A stretch of 64,000 nucleotides of DNA from contig NZ_CP006877.1 in the NCBI RefSeq assembly GCF_000816845.1, forward strand, positions 3,543,001 through 3,607,000, given 5' to 3'. The position numbers and the translations under genes are program-made. Positions 10,478 through 18,634 of the stretch are shown piece by piece. Within the stretch, counting starts at the first letter, position 1, and the number at the start of each line of letters is the position of its first letter. Origin of the DNA: Rhizobium gallicum bv. gallicum R602sp. GTDB taxonomy: Bacteria > Pseudomonadota > Alphaproteobacteria > Rhizobiales > Rhizobiaceae. The notes below the pieces were generated by a model. It worked only from the letters and a program-made list of their open reading frames with translations. It was not told the DNA's origin and searched no databases.

Positions 10478-12748
10478 TCATTCTGCTGGGCGCGCTTCCT
10501 CAGAAATCGGTTCATCACGGAAATGATCGGCCCTGCGGGAAATCCGGCGATAAAATTCTGCCAGGCCGGCGATCATTTTGGTCTTCAACCTGATGGCACT
10601 GACGATCCTGCGCGTGTCGGGCGAGCGCGAGCGAAATGCCTCGACAAGCTGATGGTGGAGCTGCCGCAGCTCTGCAAATTCGACCGATTGCATCACGCGC
10701 TCATCCCCGACGACGGCGAATAGGCGCGTCCGGCTGCTCTTTCCCTTCAGGCCGATGGTGCCCGCCTCAAGCAGCGCAGCACCTAACTGCAGCCGCGCTG
10801 TGTCCTCCGAAATCAGAATATCAAAGCCGATGTCCTTGCAGGAGGATTCGATCCGCGCAGCAACGTTCACGGCATCGCCGACGGCGGAGTAATTGAAGCG
10901 CGATTCGGCTCCCATATTTCCCACACAGGCAACGCCGGTATGGATGCCGATGCCGATGCCCACCGGCTGATCCTTGCCAAAGCCGAAGGCATCGGCAGCA
11001 TTGAGCTCGCCAAGCGTTTCCCGCATGGCCAGAGCAGCGCGCACCGCCTTCGTCTCGTGATCGGCAACATCGACTGGCGCATTCCAGAAGGCCATGATCG
11101 AGTCGCCGATGAACTTGTCGAGCGTACCCTCATTGGCGACGACATGGCGGCTCAGCGCGTCGAGCAGCGTGTTCAGGAACCCGACGACGGCCGTCGGCGG
11201 AAGCCGCTCACTGATTTCGGTGAAATGACGCACGTCGACGAACATGACCGTCAGTTGCCGATCGTCGCCGCCAAGGCGCAGTGCGTCGCGCGTATGCTCG
11301 ATACGATAGAGAAGCGACGGTGACAGATATTGCCCGAAGGCGCGGCGAACCTCGCGCCTTTCCCGGTCGATCACCAGGATGCGGAACGACGTCGCGGCGA
11401 AATGTGTCACTGATCCGCTGATGATCGGGGCCAGCGGATCGAAAAGAAGCCCGGCGTAGGAAAAGCAGAGCCACGAGGCGACAACAGCAAGCGCAGTAAT
11501 GGCCAAACCACAGGCCAGGGCCACCGCCGGGCTGACGAAGGTCGTCAGTATCACCAAAAGGCTGCCAAGCACTGCAATGGCGAATATCTCCAGGCCATCC
11601 GCCCAATCCGGCCGCGACAGATAGCGGCCGTTCAAAATCTGCTCGAGGGTCTGCGCGTGCAGCGAAACCCCCGGCACATTCTCTCCAAGCGCCGTGACGC
11701 GGATATCCTGCAGCCCCGCCGCCGATGTGCCGATAAAGACGATACTTCCGTTTATCGCCGCGCTGACTTTTGCCGAGGCACCTTCTTCTGCGAGCACATG
11801 CCGCGCGGAGACATATCTCTCCGCGCGGTCGGGGCTGACATAAAGCCACAGCTCGCCCGCCGCCGTCACGGGGACGACAAAATCGCCTGTCTTGACTGAG
11901 ACCATGACGCCGGCTGCATCCGGCGCGCCCGCCAACACATAGGTCGAGACACCCTGCGCAACACGCAGCGCCTCCAGGGCCAGGTTCGGATAAAGCTGCT
12001 CCCCATCCGTCAGAAACAACGGAACTGCCCGCACGACCGACGAAGAGCTACCCGGATTGAGACTGATATGACCGATGCCGGCGGCGTTCGCTTCAAGGCG
12101 CGGACGTAACGGCGTTGCGGCATTGATATGCGGGGGCGCGCCGACGGGACTCTCGCCGGTGAAGGCGAAGCCTGCCTTGACGGAGGGGCGATAGGTTCCC
12201 TCGTTGGTCAAGCCGAAGCCGAGCACGACAGGCTTATCGGCAATACTATCGGCGAAAATCTCGTCATTGTCCGGCAATTGCGACAGCAGCGACGGATCGA
12301 TGCCAGGCACATTGCCGACGACAGTCCGTGGCGAAAGCCGGTCCGGCTCGGCAAAGAGAATGTCGAAAGCGATCGCGGCCGCACCCATCTCGGACAGCCT
12401 GTCGACGAGCAGAGCCAGCCTGTCTCTCGGCCACGGCCACTGCCCGAATTCGCGCAGCGATGCCTCGTCAATATCGATTACCCGAACCGGCAGCTCTTCG
12501 AAGGACCGCGGCGATACGCGCTGGTATTCGTCGAAGGTCACATCGCGGATTAATCGCAGCAGCTGTGGATCGCTGGCCCGCAGCAGCGTGAGCACGGCAA
12601 CAATCGCCAAGCCGATGATGACACCGATTTGCTGCGCGCGTGTCATGAACCGATGGCGCCCCCTACGCTGCAAGCCGCTGAGCAGCGAAGAAAGGCTACG
12701 CCGCTTTAGCGACGAACGCCATCCTGTCGCAGAGCTGGCATGCAGCAT
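10478..12748 (-). CDS. CHASE2-domain adenylate/guanylate cyclase (class III)
   Basis: This is a 756-residue membrane cyclase. One N-terminal membrane helix (about 38-57) leads to a periplasmic CHASE2 sensor domain (about 60-365). Three membrane helices follow (about 386-456), then a cytoplasmic class III nucleotide cyclase domain (about 495-680). The metal-binding aspartates are visible in FVDVRHF (Asp505) and IGDSIMAFW (Asp549). The transition-state Asn and Arg are in VNVAARIE (Asn628, Arg632), so the enzyme should be active. The start at 12748 has no clear ribosome binding site; Met35 at 12646 is an alternative. It probably makes cAMP in response to a periplasmic signal, possibly linked to the convergent FecR-domain protein. 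Confidence 0.88.
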   Translation of the reverse strand: MLHASSATGWRSSLKRRSLSSLLSGLQRRGRHRFMTRAQQIGVIIGLAIVAVLTLLRASDPQLLRLIRDVTFDEYQRVSPRSFEELPVRVIDIDEASLREFGQWPWPRDRLALLVDRLSEMGAAAIAFDILFAEPDRLSPRTVVGNVPGIDPSLLSQLPDNDEIFADSIADKPVVLGFGLTNEGTYRPSVKAGFAFTGESPVGAPPHINAATPLRPRLEANAAGIGHISLNPGSSSSVVRAVPLFLTDGEQLYPNLALEALRVAQGVSTYVLAGAPDAAGVMVSVKTGDFVVPVTAAGELWLYVSPDRAERYVSARHVLAEEGASAKVSAAINGSIVFIGTSAAGLQDIRVTALGENVPGVSLHAQTLEQILNGRYLSRPDWADGLEIFAIAVLGSLLVILTTFVSPAVALACGLAITALAVVASWLCFSYAGLLFDPLAPIISGSVTHFAATSFRILVIDRERREVRRAFGQYLSPSLLYRIEHTRDALRLGGDDRQLTVMFVDVRHFTEISERLPPTAVVGFLNTLLDALSRHVVANEGTLDKFIGDSIMAFWNAPVDVADHETKAVRAALAMRETLGELNAADAFGFGKDQPVGIGIGIHTGVACVGNMGAESRFNYSAVGDAVNVAARIESSCKDIGFDILISEDTARLQLGAALLEAGTIGLKGKSSRTRLFAVVGDERVMQSVEFAELRQLHHQLVEAFRSRSPDTRRIVSAIRLKTKMIAGLAEFYRRISRRADHFRDEPISEEARPAE

Positions 12749-12826
12749 AAAGAGAGATTGTGTTGGAGCACGTGGGAATCAGACAGGCAGCCGCGGTCCG
12801 AGGAAGGACCACGTTTTGCAATGGAC

Positions 12827-13057
12827 CTATTGGCCGGCCGACTTGACTGAAACCTTGCGCTTCCTTTTCGGAGCCGGAAGTTCGGGCTCAGCTTCGGCCT
12901 GCCGCTGCAGACGGAGGGCTTTCAGCTTCTCCGTCTTTTTTTCACGCAGTTTTGCTTCGTCTGCAATAATCGCCCGCGCCGTGTGATCCGTGGCTTCCGC
13001 CTTGTCGCGGGCCGACATCTTCGTGGCGTTGAAGAATGCGTCCTTTGTGGCAGTCAT
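12827..13057 (-). CDS. Small basic hypothetical protein (76 residues)
   Basis: I do not recognise a named family. The protein is highly charged and Lys/Arg/Glu-rich. The middle (about residues 20-55) is Ala/Glu/Lys-rich and helix-prone, and the tail PAPKRKRKVSVKSAGQ is strongly basic. It lies in the same direction as, and 53 bases after, the S21-like gene, in a cluster with a second S21, cspA and another small protein. A nucleic-acid or ribosome-associated role would fit but is only an inference. Confidence 0.6.
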   Translation of the reverse strand: MTATKDAFFNATKMSARDKAEATDHTARAIIADEAKLREKKTEKLKALRLQRQAEAEPELPAPKRKRKVSVKSAGQ

Positions 13058-13110
13058 TCACTTTTCCTTGGATGGTTCGCGATTTTGAAAACCACGCTCG
13101 CAAGCGACAC

Positions 13111-13347
13111 TCAACGTGTGTTTGCGGCCTTTTTGGGCATCGGCAGCAAACCTTCGCGCTGCATCTTCTTGCGCGCGAGTTTCCGCTGACGGCGGATAGC
13201 TTCGCCCTTTTCGCGGGCGCGCTTCTCGGATGGCTTTTCATAGGCGCTGCGCGCCTTCATTTCACGAAACAGACCTTCGCGCTGCATCTTCTTCTTGAGA
13301 ACGCGAAGAGCCTGGTCGACATTGTTGTCCCTGACGAGAACTTGCAA
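13111..13347 (-). CDS. rpsU: 30S ribosomal protein S21, second paralogue
   Basis: S21 binds the small ribosomal subunit near the anti-Shine-Dalgarno end of 16S rRNA and helps initiation. The protein begins [15 protein letters not shown] and continues with KKKMQREG and [15 protein letters not shown] at 13347 is the best start because AAAGGA sits seven bases upstream (13355-13360); this gives 78 residues. Another TTG at 13368 would add MPRKDKI. Over its first 70 residues it matches the S21 encoded at 14387-14599 at about 56 positions by eye, and it has a short extra tail [10 protein letters not shown]. The divergence and rare TTG start suggest a conditionally used variant. Confidence 0.9.
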   Translation of the reverse strand: MQVLVRDNNVDQALRVLKKKMQREGLFREMKARSAYEKPSEKRAREKGEAIRRQRKLARKKMQREGLLPMPKKAANTR

Positions 13348-13399
13348 AATCTTATCCTTTCGCGGCAATGGTATGCCGTATCGTTAACGAGGGGAGGCG

Positions 13400-13702
13400 T
13401 TACTTTCGAACCTTGATGCTGGACGTCTTCAGCCAAGGCTCGGCATTGGAAGTTTGGGCTACCTGAGCGCCTGAAATCCGCGGCGGGGATTCGGTCGCAT
13501 CGATATCAAGCGCTGTTATCCTGCGCTCGAAGTTCTCGGCCTCGAAGCGAACACGGTACTGTACATGTCCATGGTCGTTCGGCAGGATGCCAACGACCTC
13601 GCATCGCCTGTCGGCAGTGGCTGTTCGGGTGAGACCGGACTTCAGCACGACAAAGTCACCTATTTTATAGGTCGGCTTTGCCTTATAGTTCGGCTTTGGC
13701 AT
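13400..13702 (-). CDS. Hypothetical protein (100 residues), cspA neighbour
   Basis: I do not recognise a defined family. The N-terminal part, YKIGDFVVLKSGLTRT followed by EVVGILPNDHGHVQYRVRFE, looks like a small beta-barrel of the kind found in SH3-like or hyaluronidase-like modules. The C-terminal third is low in structure. The ATG at 13702 follows a GTG by one codon; GTG at 13705 is possible. It sits between cspA and an S21 paralogue on the same strand, so it may be co-expressed with them, but no function is claimed. Confidence 0.6.
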   Translation of the reverse strand: MPKPNYKAKPTYKIGDFVVLKSGLTRTATADRRCEVVGILPNDHGHVQYRVRFEAENFERRITALDIDATESPPRISGAQVAQTSNAEPWLKTSSIKVRK

Positions 13703-13810
13703 CACGGTGCTCTTTTCAAAATGTCAAAAAGGCCGGGCGTTTTACCCGACCTCTCCCCGTCATTCAGCCTGCTGCCAGTACATCCGTGGTCAGCCGTGGC
13801 AAATGACAAA

Positions 13811-14020
13811 TCACGCGGCCTGAAGATTATCCGCTGCGTTCTTGCCGGACTTTTTGTCCCGGACGAGATCGTAGCGTACCTTCTGCCCGTCGGACAACGC
13901 GCTCAAGCCGGCACGCTCCACGGCGGAAATGTGGACAAATACGTCGGTCGAACCATCGTCCGGCTGAATAAAGCCAAAGCCCTTGGCGCTATTGAACCAC
14001 TTAACTGTGCCTGAATTCAT
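13811..14020 (-). CDS. cspA: Cold-shock domain protein (CspA family)
   Basis: This 69-residue single cold-shock domain protein is an RNA and single-stranded-DNA chaperone. Both RNA-binding motifs are present: KGFGFI (13-18) and VFVHIS (27-32). The ATG at 14020 has AAGGAG eight bases upstream, which rules out the longer open frame that begins farther upstream. About 350 bases separate it from the divergent S21 gene, enough for the long structured leader common in cold-shock mRNAs. Confidence 0.95.
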   Translation of the reverse strand: MNSGTVKWFNSAKGFGFIQPDDGSTDVFVHISAVERAGLSALSDGQKVRYDLVRDKKSGKNAADNLQAA

Positions 14021-14386
14021 GAACGATCTCCTTTCAATCGCTGCACTGCCGGGAAATATTCGCCGGCTCTTATCGAGAGTTGAGAGGAAATCTGACAGAG
14101 CGCTCAGCGCGTGACAAAGGCCACAAGCAATATTCGATAGGCTCATATATAGGGGTATTTCTGCATACCGCAATAGCAAATGCATTTCTGAGCACCGCAT
14201 CCGCCAGGCAGGTGGAAGGCTTATCCGCCATTTTTTCTGCACATCGCCATATCAGTCTGGACTTCGTGACATCGATCTGTTATCCCGCATCACCAATCGC
14301 AAGGCTCCGGCCGCGCGAAGCGTATAATTTTGCCCTGGCGCTGTGCCGCCGCTGGTGTCAACCAAAACCAAAGGAACGTGATTCTC
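14021..14386. other. Divergent intergenic region between cspA and rpsU
   Basis: The 366 bases between the divergent cspA and rpsU genes hold no gene. They should contain both promoters and, on the minus strand, the cspA leader. A minus-strand promoter candidate is listed separately at 14147-14173. No clear terminator is seen inside it. Confidence 0.5.
14147..14173 (-). promoter_or_regulatory. Candidate cspA promoter
   Basis: On the minus strand TTGCGG (14168-14173) is followed after 15 bases by CTATAT (14147-14152). CTATAT is the usual -10 hexamer of rhizobial housekeeping promoters, but the -35 is only a partial match and the spacer is short. If used, it would give a leader of about 120 bases before cspA. 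Confidence 0.3.
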
Positions 14387-14599
14387 GTGCAGGTACTCGT
14401 CCGCGATAACAATGTCGATCAGGCTCTCCGCGCTCTCAAGAAGAAGATGCAGCGCGAAGGCATTTTCCGCGAAATGAAGATGCGCGACTACTACGAGAAG
14501 CCGTCGCAGAAGCGCGCCCGCGAGAAGGCCGAAGCTGTTCGCCGCGTTCGCAAGCTGGCTCGCAAGCGGGCACAGCGCGAAGGTCTGGTCGCACGCTAA
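14387..14599 (+). CDS. rpsU: 30S ribosomal protein S21
   Basis: This is the standard-looking alphaproteobacterial S21 of 70 residues, beginning [15 protein letters not shown] and ending [11 protein letters not shown] at 14387 is the start that matches the usual N terminus, with AAGGA about ten bases upstream (14371-14375). An in-frame GTG at 14378 would add three residues. The gene is followed by a strong terminator. It is the probable main S21 gene, with the minus-strand copy at 13111-13347 being the variant. Confidence 0.95.
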   Translation: MQVLVRDNNVDQALRALKKKMQREGIFREMKMRDYYEKPSQKRAREKAEAVRRVRKLARKRAQREGLVAR

Positions 14600-14638
14600 A
14601 CGGTGCCGTCGTTATTTCGACGTTTTCAGATGCATGTT

Positions 14639-14672
14639 GGCGGGGGCGATTACGTGTCGCCGCCGCCTTTTT
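14639..14672 (+). terminator. Rho-independent terminator after rpsU
   Basis: A GC-rich stem, GGCGGGGGCGA (14639-14649) against TCGCCGCCGCC (14657-14667) with one mismatch and a seven-base loop, is followed by TTTTTG. It lies 40 bases after the rpsU stop codon. Confidence 0.85.
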
Positions 14673-14734
14673 GTTTTTGCTGAAGATCGCATATCCGATT
14701 GCCCCCGGATATGACGCATGGGGGAAGCGCACGA

Positions 14735-15604
14735 ATGGCTGATTTCTTGTTCACCTCGCTCCGGTCCTTGCGCGCGCCGAAAGCGACGCTCTTGCCGGTG
14801 CTTGCAGTCCTTGCCGCAATCGGCCTTGCCGGTTGCCAGACCGACAACACCTCCGATGCTGTGATCCGCCTCGACAAGGCTCAGGGTTCCGAAGAGAACA
14901 TTGCCTCGTTGACCTCGGTGATCAATTCCAATCCGCGTGATCCGGAAGCATATAACGTCCGAGGCTCGGCCTACGGCCGTGCCGGTCAGTTCAAGGCCGC
15001 GCTGAACGATTTCAATACCGCCCTGCAGATCAATCCGCGCTTCTTCCAGGCCTATGCCAACCGCGCGCTCGTCTATCGCAATATGGGCCAGCAGCAACAG
15101 GCGATCGCCGACTACAACGCCGCGCTGCAGATCAACCCGAGCTACGACGTCGCCTATATCGGTCGCGGCAACGTCTATCGCCAGGCCAGCCAGGACGATG
15201 CGGCATTCAACGATTTCGCCCGCGCGATCCAGCTCGGCACGACGGATGGCCGCGCTTATCACAATCGTGGCCTGATTTTCCAGAAGCGCAATCAGCAGGA
15301 CAAAGCGATCGACGATTTCTCTAAGGCGATCTCGCTGTCACCGAATTCGGCCGAGCCCTATAACGGTCGTGGCATTTCCTATATCGCGCTGAACGACGAC
15401 GACAATGCCTTCGCCGACTTCAACCATGCGATCGAGCTCAACGGCAACATCGCCGAATCCTGGGCCAACCAGGCGCTCGTCTATGAGCGCCGCGGTGACA
15501 AGGAGAAGGCGGCCCGTTCCTATCGCCACGCGATCGGCCTCGACCCGAAATACCAGCCGGCCCGCGACGGCCTGGCCCGAGTTGGCGCTGCAACCAGCGG
15601 CTAA
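14735..15604 (+). CDS. TPR-repeat lipoprotein
   Basis: This 289-residue protein has a lipoprotein signal with lipobox LAGC (lipidated Cys at residue 34). The rest is built of about six tetratricopeptide repeats, with the N-P-x-x-x-x-A-Y/x-x-x-R-G pattern visible in NPRDPEAYNVRG, NPRFFQAYANRA and NPSYDVAYIGRG. TPR arrays mediate protein-protein contacts, so this is likely an envelope scaffold or assembly factor similar to NlpI. The ATG at 14735 follows GGGGGAAG; an upstream ATG at 14699 would put 12 extra residues before the signal and is less likely. The FAD oxidoreductase gene follows 27 bases later. Confidence 0.88.
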   Translation: MADFLFTSLRSLRAPKATLLPVLAVLAAIGLAGCQTDNTSDAVIRLDKAQGSEENIASLTSVINSNPRDPEAYNVRGSAYGRAGQFKAALNDFNTALQINPRFFQAYANRALVYRNMGQQQQAIADYNAALQINPSYDVAYIGRGNVYRQASQDDAAFNDFARAIQLGTTDGRAYHNRGLIFQKRNQQDKAIDDFSKAISLSPNSAEPYNGRGISYIALNDDDNAFADFNHAIELNGNIAESWANQALVYERRGDKEKAARSYRHAIGLDPKYQPARDGLARVGAATSG

Positions 15605-15631
15605 TGTCTGCAGATCACGGAGAAAATAGCG

Positions 15632-16696
15632 ATGGCGGCGAAACGGCATGTGATCGTCGTCGGCGCCGGTATCATAGGCGCCTCGATCGCCTGGCATTTG
15701 GCGAAGGCCGGTGCCGCCGTGACGGTCATCGCCGAAGAAACCGGCGGCGTCGCAACACCCAATTCCTTCGCCTGGATCAATGCCAGCTGGGGAAACCCCG
15801 AATTCTACTTTCACTTTCGGCGCCGCTCGATGGCGGAGTGGAAGCGGCTCGCTGCGGAGCTTCCGGGCCTGCCGCTTTCCTGGTGCGGCGGCATCTGCTG
15901 GGACCTGCCCCGCGATCAACTCGAAGCTTACGCGAAGGAGCACGGCGGCTGGGGCTACGGAATCAACCGCATCGAGCGCAGTGAGATCGCTCGCCGCGAA
16001 CCCTATCTTAGTAATGCGCCCGATTTCGCCCTCGCTGTCGCTGAGGAAGGCGCAGTCGAGCCGGTCGCAGCCGCGCGCATGATGCTGGCGGATGCCGAAG
16101 CGCGAGGCGCGAAATTCATCGGCGCTGCTGTTCGCAGCCTCATCCGCAGCGGAGATCACATTGCCGGCGTGGTGACGTCGCAAGGCCTGATCGATGCGGA
16201 TCATGTCGTCCTCGCTTGCGGCGCAGGATCCATTCCCATAGCCGCGTCAGCCGGGATTACGCTGCCGATTGACGCGCCCCCCGGCCTGATCGTCCACTCC
16301 CGCCCGTTCGAGAAACGGCTGAACGGCCTGGTGATTGCGACGGAACTGCATATGCGCCAGACGACCGAAGGACGCATCATCGCGGGCAGCGACTTCGGCG
16401 GCGGCGATCCGGGCGAAGACCGCCAGGCGACCGCGGCCGCTCTCTTTGCGAAGGTCAAAGCCAGCCTTTTGGAAAGCGACGCGCTGACAATGGATTTCGT
16501 CACTCTCGGATATCGCCCGACGCCGCGAGACGGCTTCCCGATCATCGGCAATTGCGGCATCGGCGGCCTTTATATCGCCGTTATGCATTCCGGCGTGACG
16601 CTTGCTCCGTTGGTCGGCACGCTGGCGGCAAACGAGATTCTGTCAGGCGCAACTGAGGCAAGCCTTCGATCATTTCGGCTCTCCCGGTTCGCCTGA
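15632..16696 (+). CDS. FAD-dependent oxidoreductase (DAO / glycine oxidase-like)
   Basis: This 354-residue flavoenzyme of the D-amino-acid oxidase fold opens with HVIVVGAGIIGASIAWHLAKAGAAVTVI, whose GAGIIG is the FAD-binding motif (about residues 9-14). The C-terminal part contains LGYRPTPRDGFPIIG and GLYIAVMHSGVTLAP, typical of DAO members that oxidise N-substituted or D-amino acids. The substrate cannot be assigned. A GGAG precedes the ATG. It is close behind the TPR gene and ends in a hairpin overlapping its stop codon. Confidence 0.85.
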   Translation: MAAKRHVIVVGAGIIGASIAWHLAKAGAAVTVIAEETGGVATPNSFAWINASWGNPEFYFHFRRRSMAEWKRLAAELPGLPLSWCGGICWDLPRDQLEAYAKEHGGWGYGINRIERSEIARREPYLSNAPDFALAVAEEGAVEPVAAARMMLADAEARGAKFIGAAVRSLIRSGDHIAGVVTSQGLIDADHVVLACGAGSIPIAASAGITLPIDAPPGLIVHSRPFEKRLNGLVIATELHMRQTTEGRIIAGSDFGGGDPGEDRQATAAALFAKVKASLLESDALTMDFVTLGYRPTPRDGFPIIGNCGIGGLYIAVMHSGVTLAPLVGTLAANEILSGATEASLRSFRLSRFA

Positions 16697-16733
16697 CGGC
16701 ACAATTGTATGACCATTACAATTCTGCCGTCAG
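16693..16733 (+). terminator. Long hairpin overlapping the oxidoreductase stop codon
   Basis: Arms 16693-16709 and 16717-16733 pair over 17 positions with a single mismatch (16702/16724) around a seven-base loop. The stop codon TGA (16694-16696) lies in the left arm. Only a short T stretch (TTTTAG) follows, so it may act as a terminator or as a 3'-end stabiliser. Confidence 0.6.
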
Positions 16734-16908
16734 CATGTTTTAGTGTGTTGCAACCACTTTCCCCTGCCCCTAACATATCGCTGCTTCGATAGCAGGCTAT
16801 CGGGAATCCGAACGCGTTGAGGGCACTGACGGCGATGCAGTTTTTTGCTTTCGTAACTGTTTGCGAAAATCCGGCCGGGCCATTCGCCCTCGAAAGCCTG
16901 CAAAGATT

Positions 16909-18573
16909 ATGCCCATGAGTCTGCGCACGCGGCTGTTTCCCAAGGCATCGATCGGCACCTATCTGGTTGCCATGGCGGTCTCGATCGCCGTGCCGATCTT
17001 TGCCTTCGTCACACTCCTGCTTCTACAGCTCGAGGACAATCAGCGGACGACGCTGCGGCGCGAGACGGCGCAAGACGCGCTGACCCTGTCTCGCTCTATT
17101 GACCGACAGTTGCAGGACATGGCGACGACACTTCGTCTGCTCTCAACCTCGCCCGAACTCGAGAACAACGACTTCGCCTCGTTTCATGAGCGGACCGAAA
17201 CGGCCCTGCGCGGCGATACACTCTACGTGATAGCCGTCGATCGAAGCGGTCAGCAGCTACTGAACACGCGCCTTGATTTCGGCACGCCGCTCAGCAAGAC
17301 AGCCAATATCCCAGCGATGAAATCGGCCATCGAGTCCGGCCGTATCGAAGCATCCGACGTCTTCAAGGGAGCGACAAGCGGCGAGTGGGTCTACAATGTC
17401 ACGATGCCGCTGGATGCAGGTCGAGTCGCGGCCCTGATCGTCACCCAGAACGCCAAGGACCTCGCCAGACTTGTCACGACCGAAGGGCTTGCGTCGGGTT
17501 GGTCGGCTGCGGTGATCGATCAGGGCGGCCACGTGGTGGCTTCGAGCGGCATGGCAAGCATTGCCCCCGGAACGCCGTTCGACAAGCGTATCCTGCCGTC
17601 GCTTATCGCTTCGCGCGGCGTCTTCGAGGACCAGGATATTCTGCCGAATGAACTCCTCGGTTATGCCCAAATTCCCGGCTGGTCCTGGAAAACGGTGGTC
17701 TGGGGACCGGTTGCCACGGCGCAGGCATCGATCCTCACGACATGGCGTTTCCTGATCGTCGGCGGCATCGCATTGCTTCTGGTCGCCGTGCTCGCGGCCT
17801 ATGCCGTGGCGCGGCAGGTGCGCACTACGATCCGCGATATAGCCGACATGGCAAGCAGCATGGGCGAGGGCCAAATCGTAGCGCCGATCGATACCAGCGT
17901 CATCGAGGCAAACCAGGTCGCCGTTGCCCTGTCCAATGCCTCGTTCGATCGCAGCCAGACGGAAGACCGTCTGCATTTCATAATGCATGAGCTCGTGCAT
18001 CGAACGAAGAACCTGCTCACGCTCGCCCAGGCGATGATGCGCCAACTCGCCAAACAGGCCGACAGCGTCGAAGGCTTCCAGTCGGCCGTTTCCAATCGCC
18101 TCGACGGGCTCGTCCGTTCGATCGAGCTTTTGACAAGCGAGCAATGGTCCGGTGCCTCGCTCCGCCGGGTCATCGACATTCATCTGGAGGCCTTCCCGCA
18201 GGCGGCAGAACAGCTTGAGATTTCCGGAGAGGATTTTGTGGTCAAGCCGGAGGCGGTCCAGAACCTCGGCCTGACGCTGCATGAACTGGCTACCAATTCG
18301 GTGAAATACGGTGCGCTTTCGGTGCCGCAGGGCCGCGTCTCCTTCTCCTGGTCGAATATCCAGGTCGAGGATCAGTCCGAGGCAATAATCCGTTTTATCT
18401 GGGAGGAACGGAACGGTCCCGAGGTCGCTACACCGTCCCGCTCCGGCTTTGGAACCACTGTCATCAAGACGCATGCCGCAGCAGCCTTCCGCGGATCGGT
18501 GCAGGTAGACTACCTGCCGCAGGGCCTGATCTGGACCCTGACAGCACCGCGAAGCGCGCTCGAGCGCGAATAA
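16909..18573 (+). CDS. Membrane sensor histidine kinase, HWE / HisKA_2 type
   Basis: Two membrane helices (about residues 15-40 and 278-300) enclose a periplasmic sensor region of dCache character. A short linker leads to the kinase core. The phosphoacceptor box HELVHRTKNLL (His364), the N box LHELATNSVKYGAL (Asn463) and a later IWEERNGP / GFGTTVI segment identify the HWE/HisKA_2 class common in rhizobia. No response regulator gene is adjacent, as is usual for this class. Many of these kinases feed PhyR-EcfG, and an EcfG-type promoter lies directly downstream, but a link is an inference. Met at 16915 is an alternative start; both lack a strong ribosome binding site. Confidence 0.87.
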   Translation: MPMSLRTRLFPKASIGTYLVAMAVSIAVPIFAFVTLLLLQLEDNQRTTLRRETAQDALTLSRSIDRQLQDMATTLRLLSTSPELENNDFASFHERTETALRGDTLYVIAVDRSGQQLLNTRLDFGTPLSKTANIPAMKSAIESGRIEASDVFKGATSGEWVYNVTMPLDAGRVAALIVTQNAKDLARLVTTEGLASGWSAAVIDQGGHVVASSGMASIAPGTPFDKRILPSLIASRGVFEDQDILPNELLGYAQIPGWSWKTVVWGPVATAQASILTTWRFLIVGGIALLLVAVLAAYAVARQVRTTIRDIADMASSMGEGQIVAPIDTSVIEANQVAVALSNASFDRSQTEDRLHFIMHELVHRTKNLLTLAQAMMRQLAKQADSVEGFQSAVSNRLDGLVRSIELLTSEQWSGASLRRVIDIHLEAFPQAAEQLEISGEDFVVKPEAVQNLGLTLHELATNSVKYGALSVPQGRVSFSWSNIQVEDQSEAIIRFIWEERNGPEVATPSRSGFGTTVIKTHAAAAFRGSVQVDYLPQGLIWTLTAPRSALERE

Positions 18574-18578
18574 CGGCC

Positions 18579-18604
18579 GGAACAATCAAAAGAACCAATT
18601 CGTT
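18579..18604 (+). promoter_or_regulatory. EcfG (general stress sigma factor)-type promoter
   Basis: GGAAC (18579-18583) is followed after exactly 17 bases by CGTT (18601-18604), the core pattern of EcfG/RpoE4-type promoters in alphaproteobacteria. Transcription would start near 18611, about 24 bases before the ATG of the DUF992 gene, and the AAGGAG at 18621-18626 would lie within the leader. Confidence 0.6.
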
Positions 18605-18634
18605 TCCGATAGGTCATCCGAAAGGAGAACGGCC

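Noticed and set aside
13811..14242. Longer cspA frame starting at 14242
   Set aside because: The cold-shock domain begins at the ATG at 14020 with a perfect ribosome binding site; upstream part has no family sequence.
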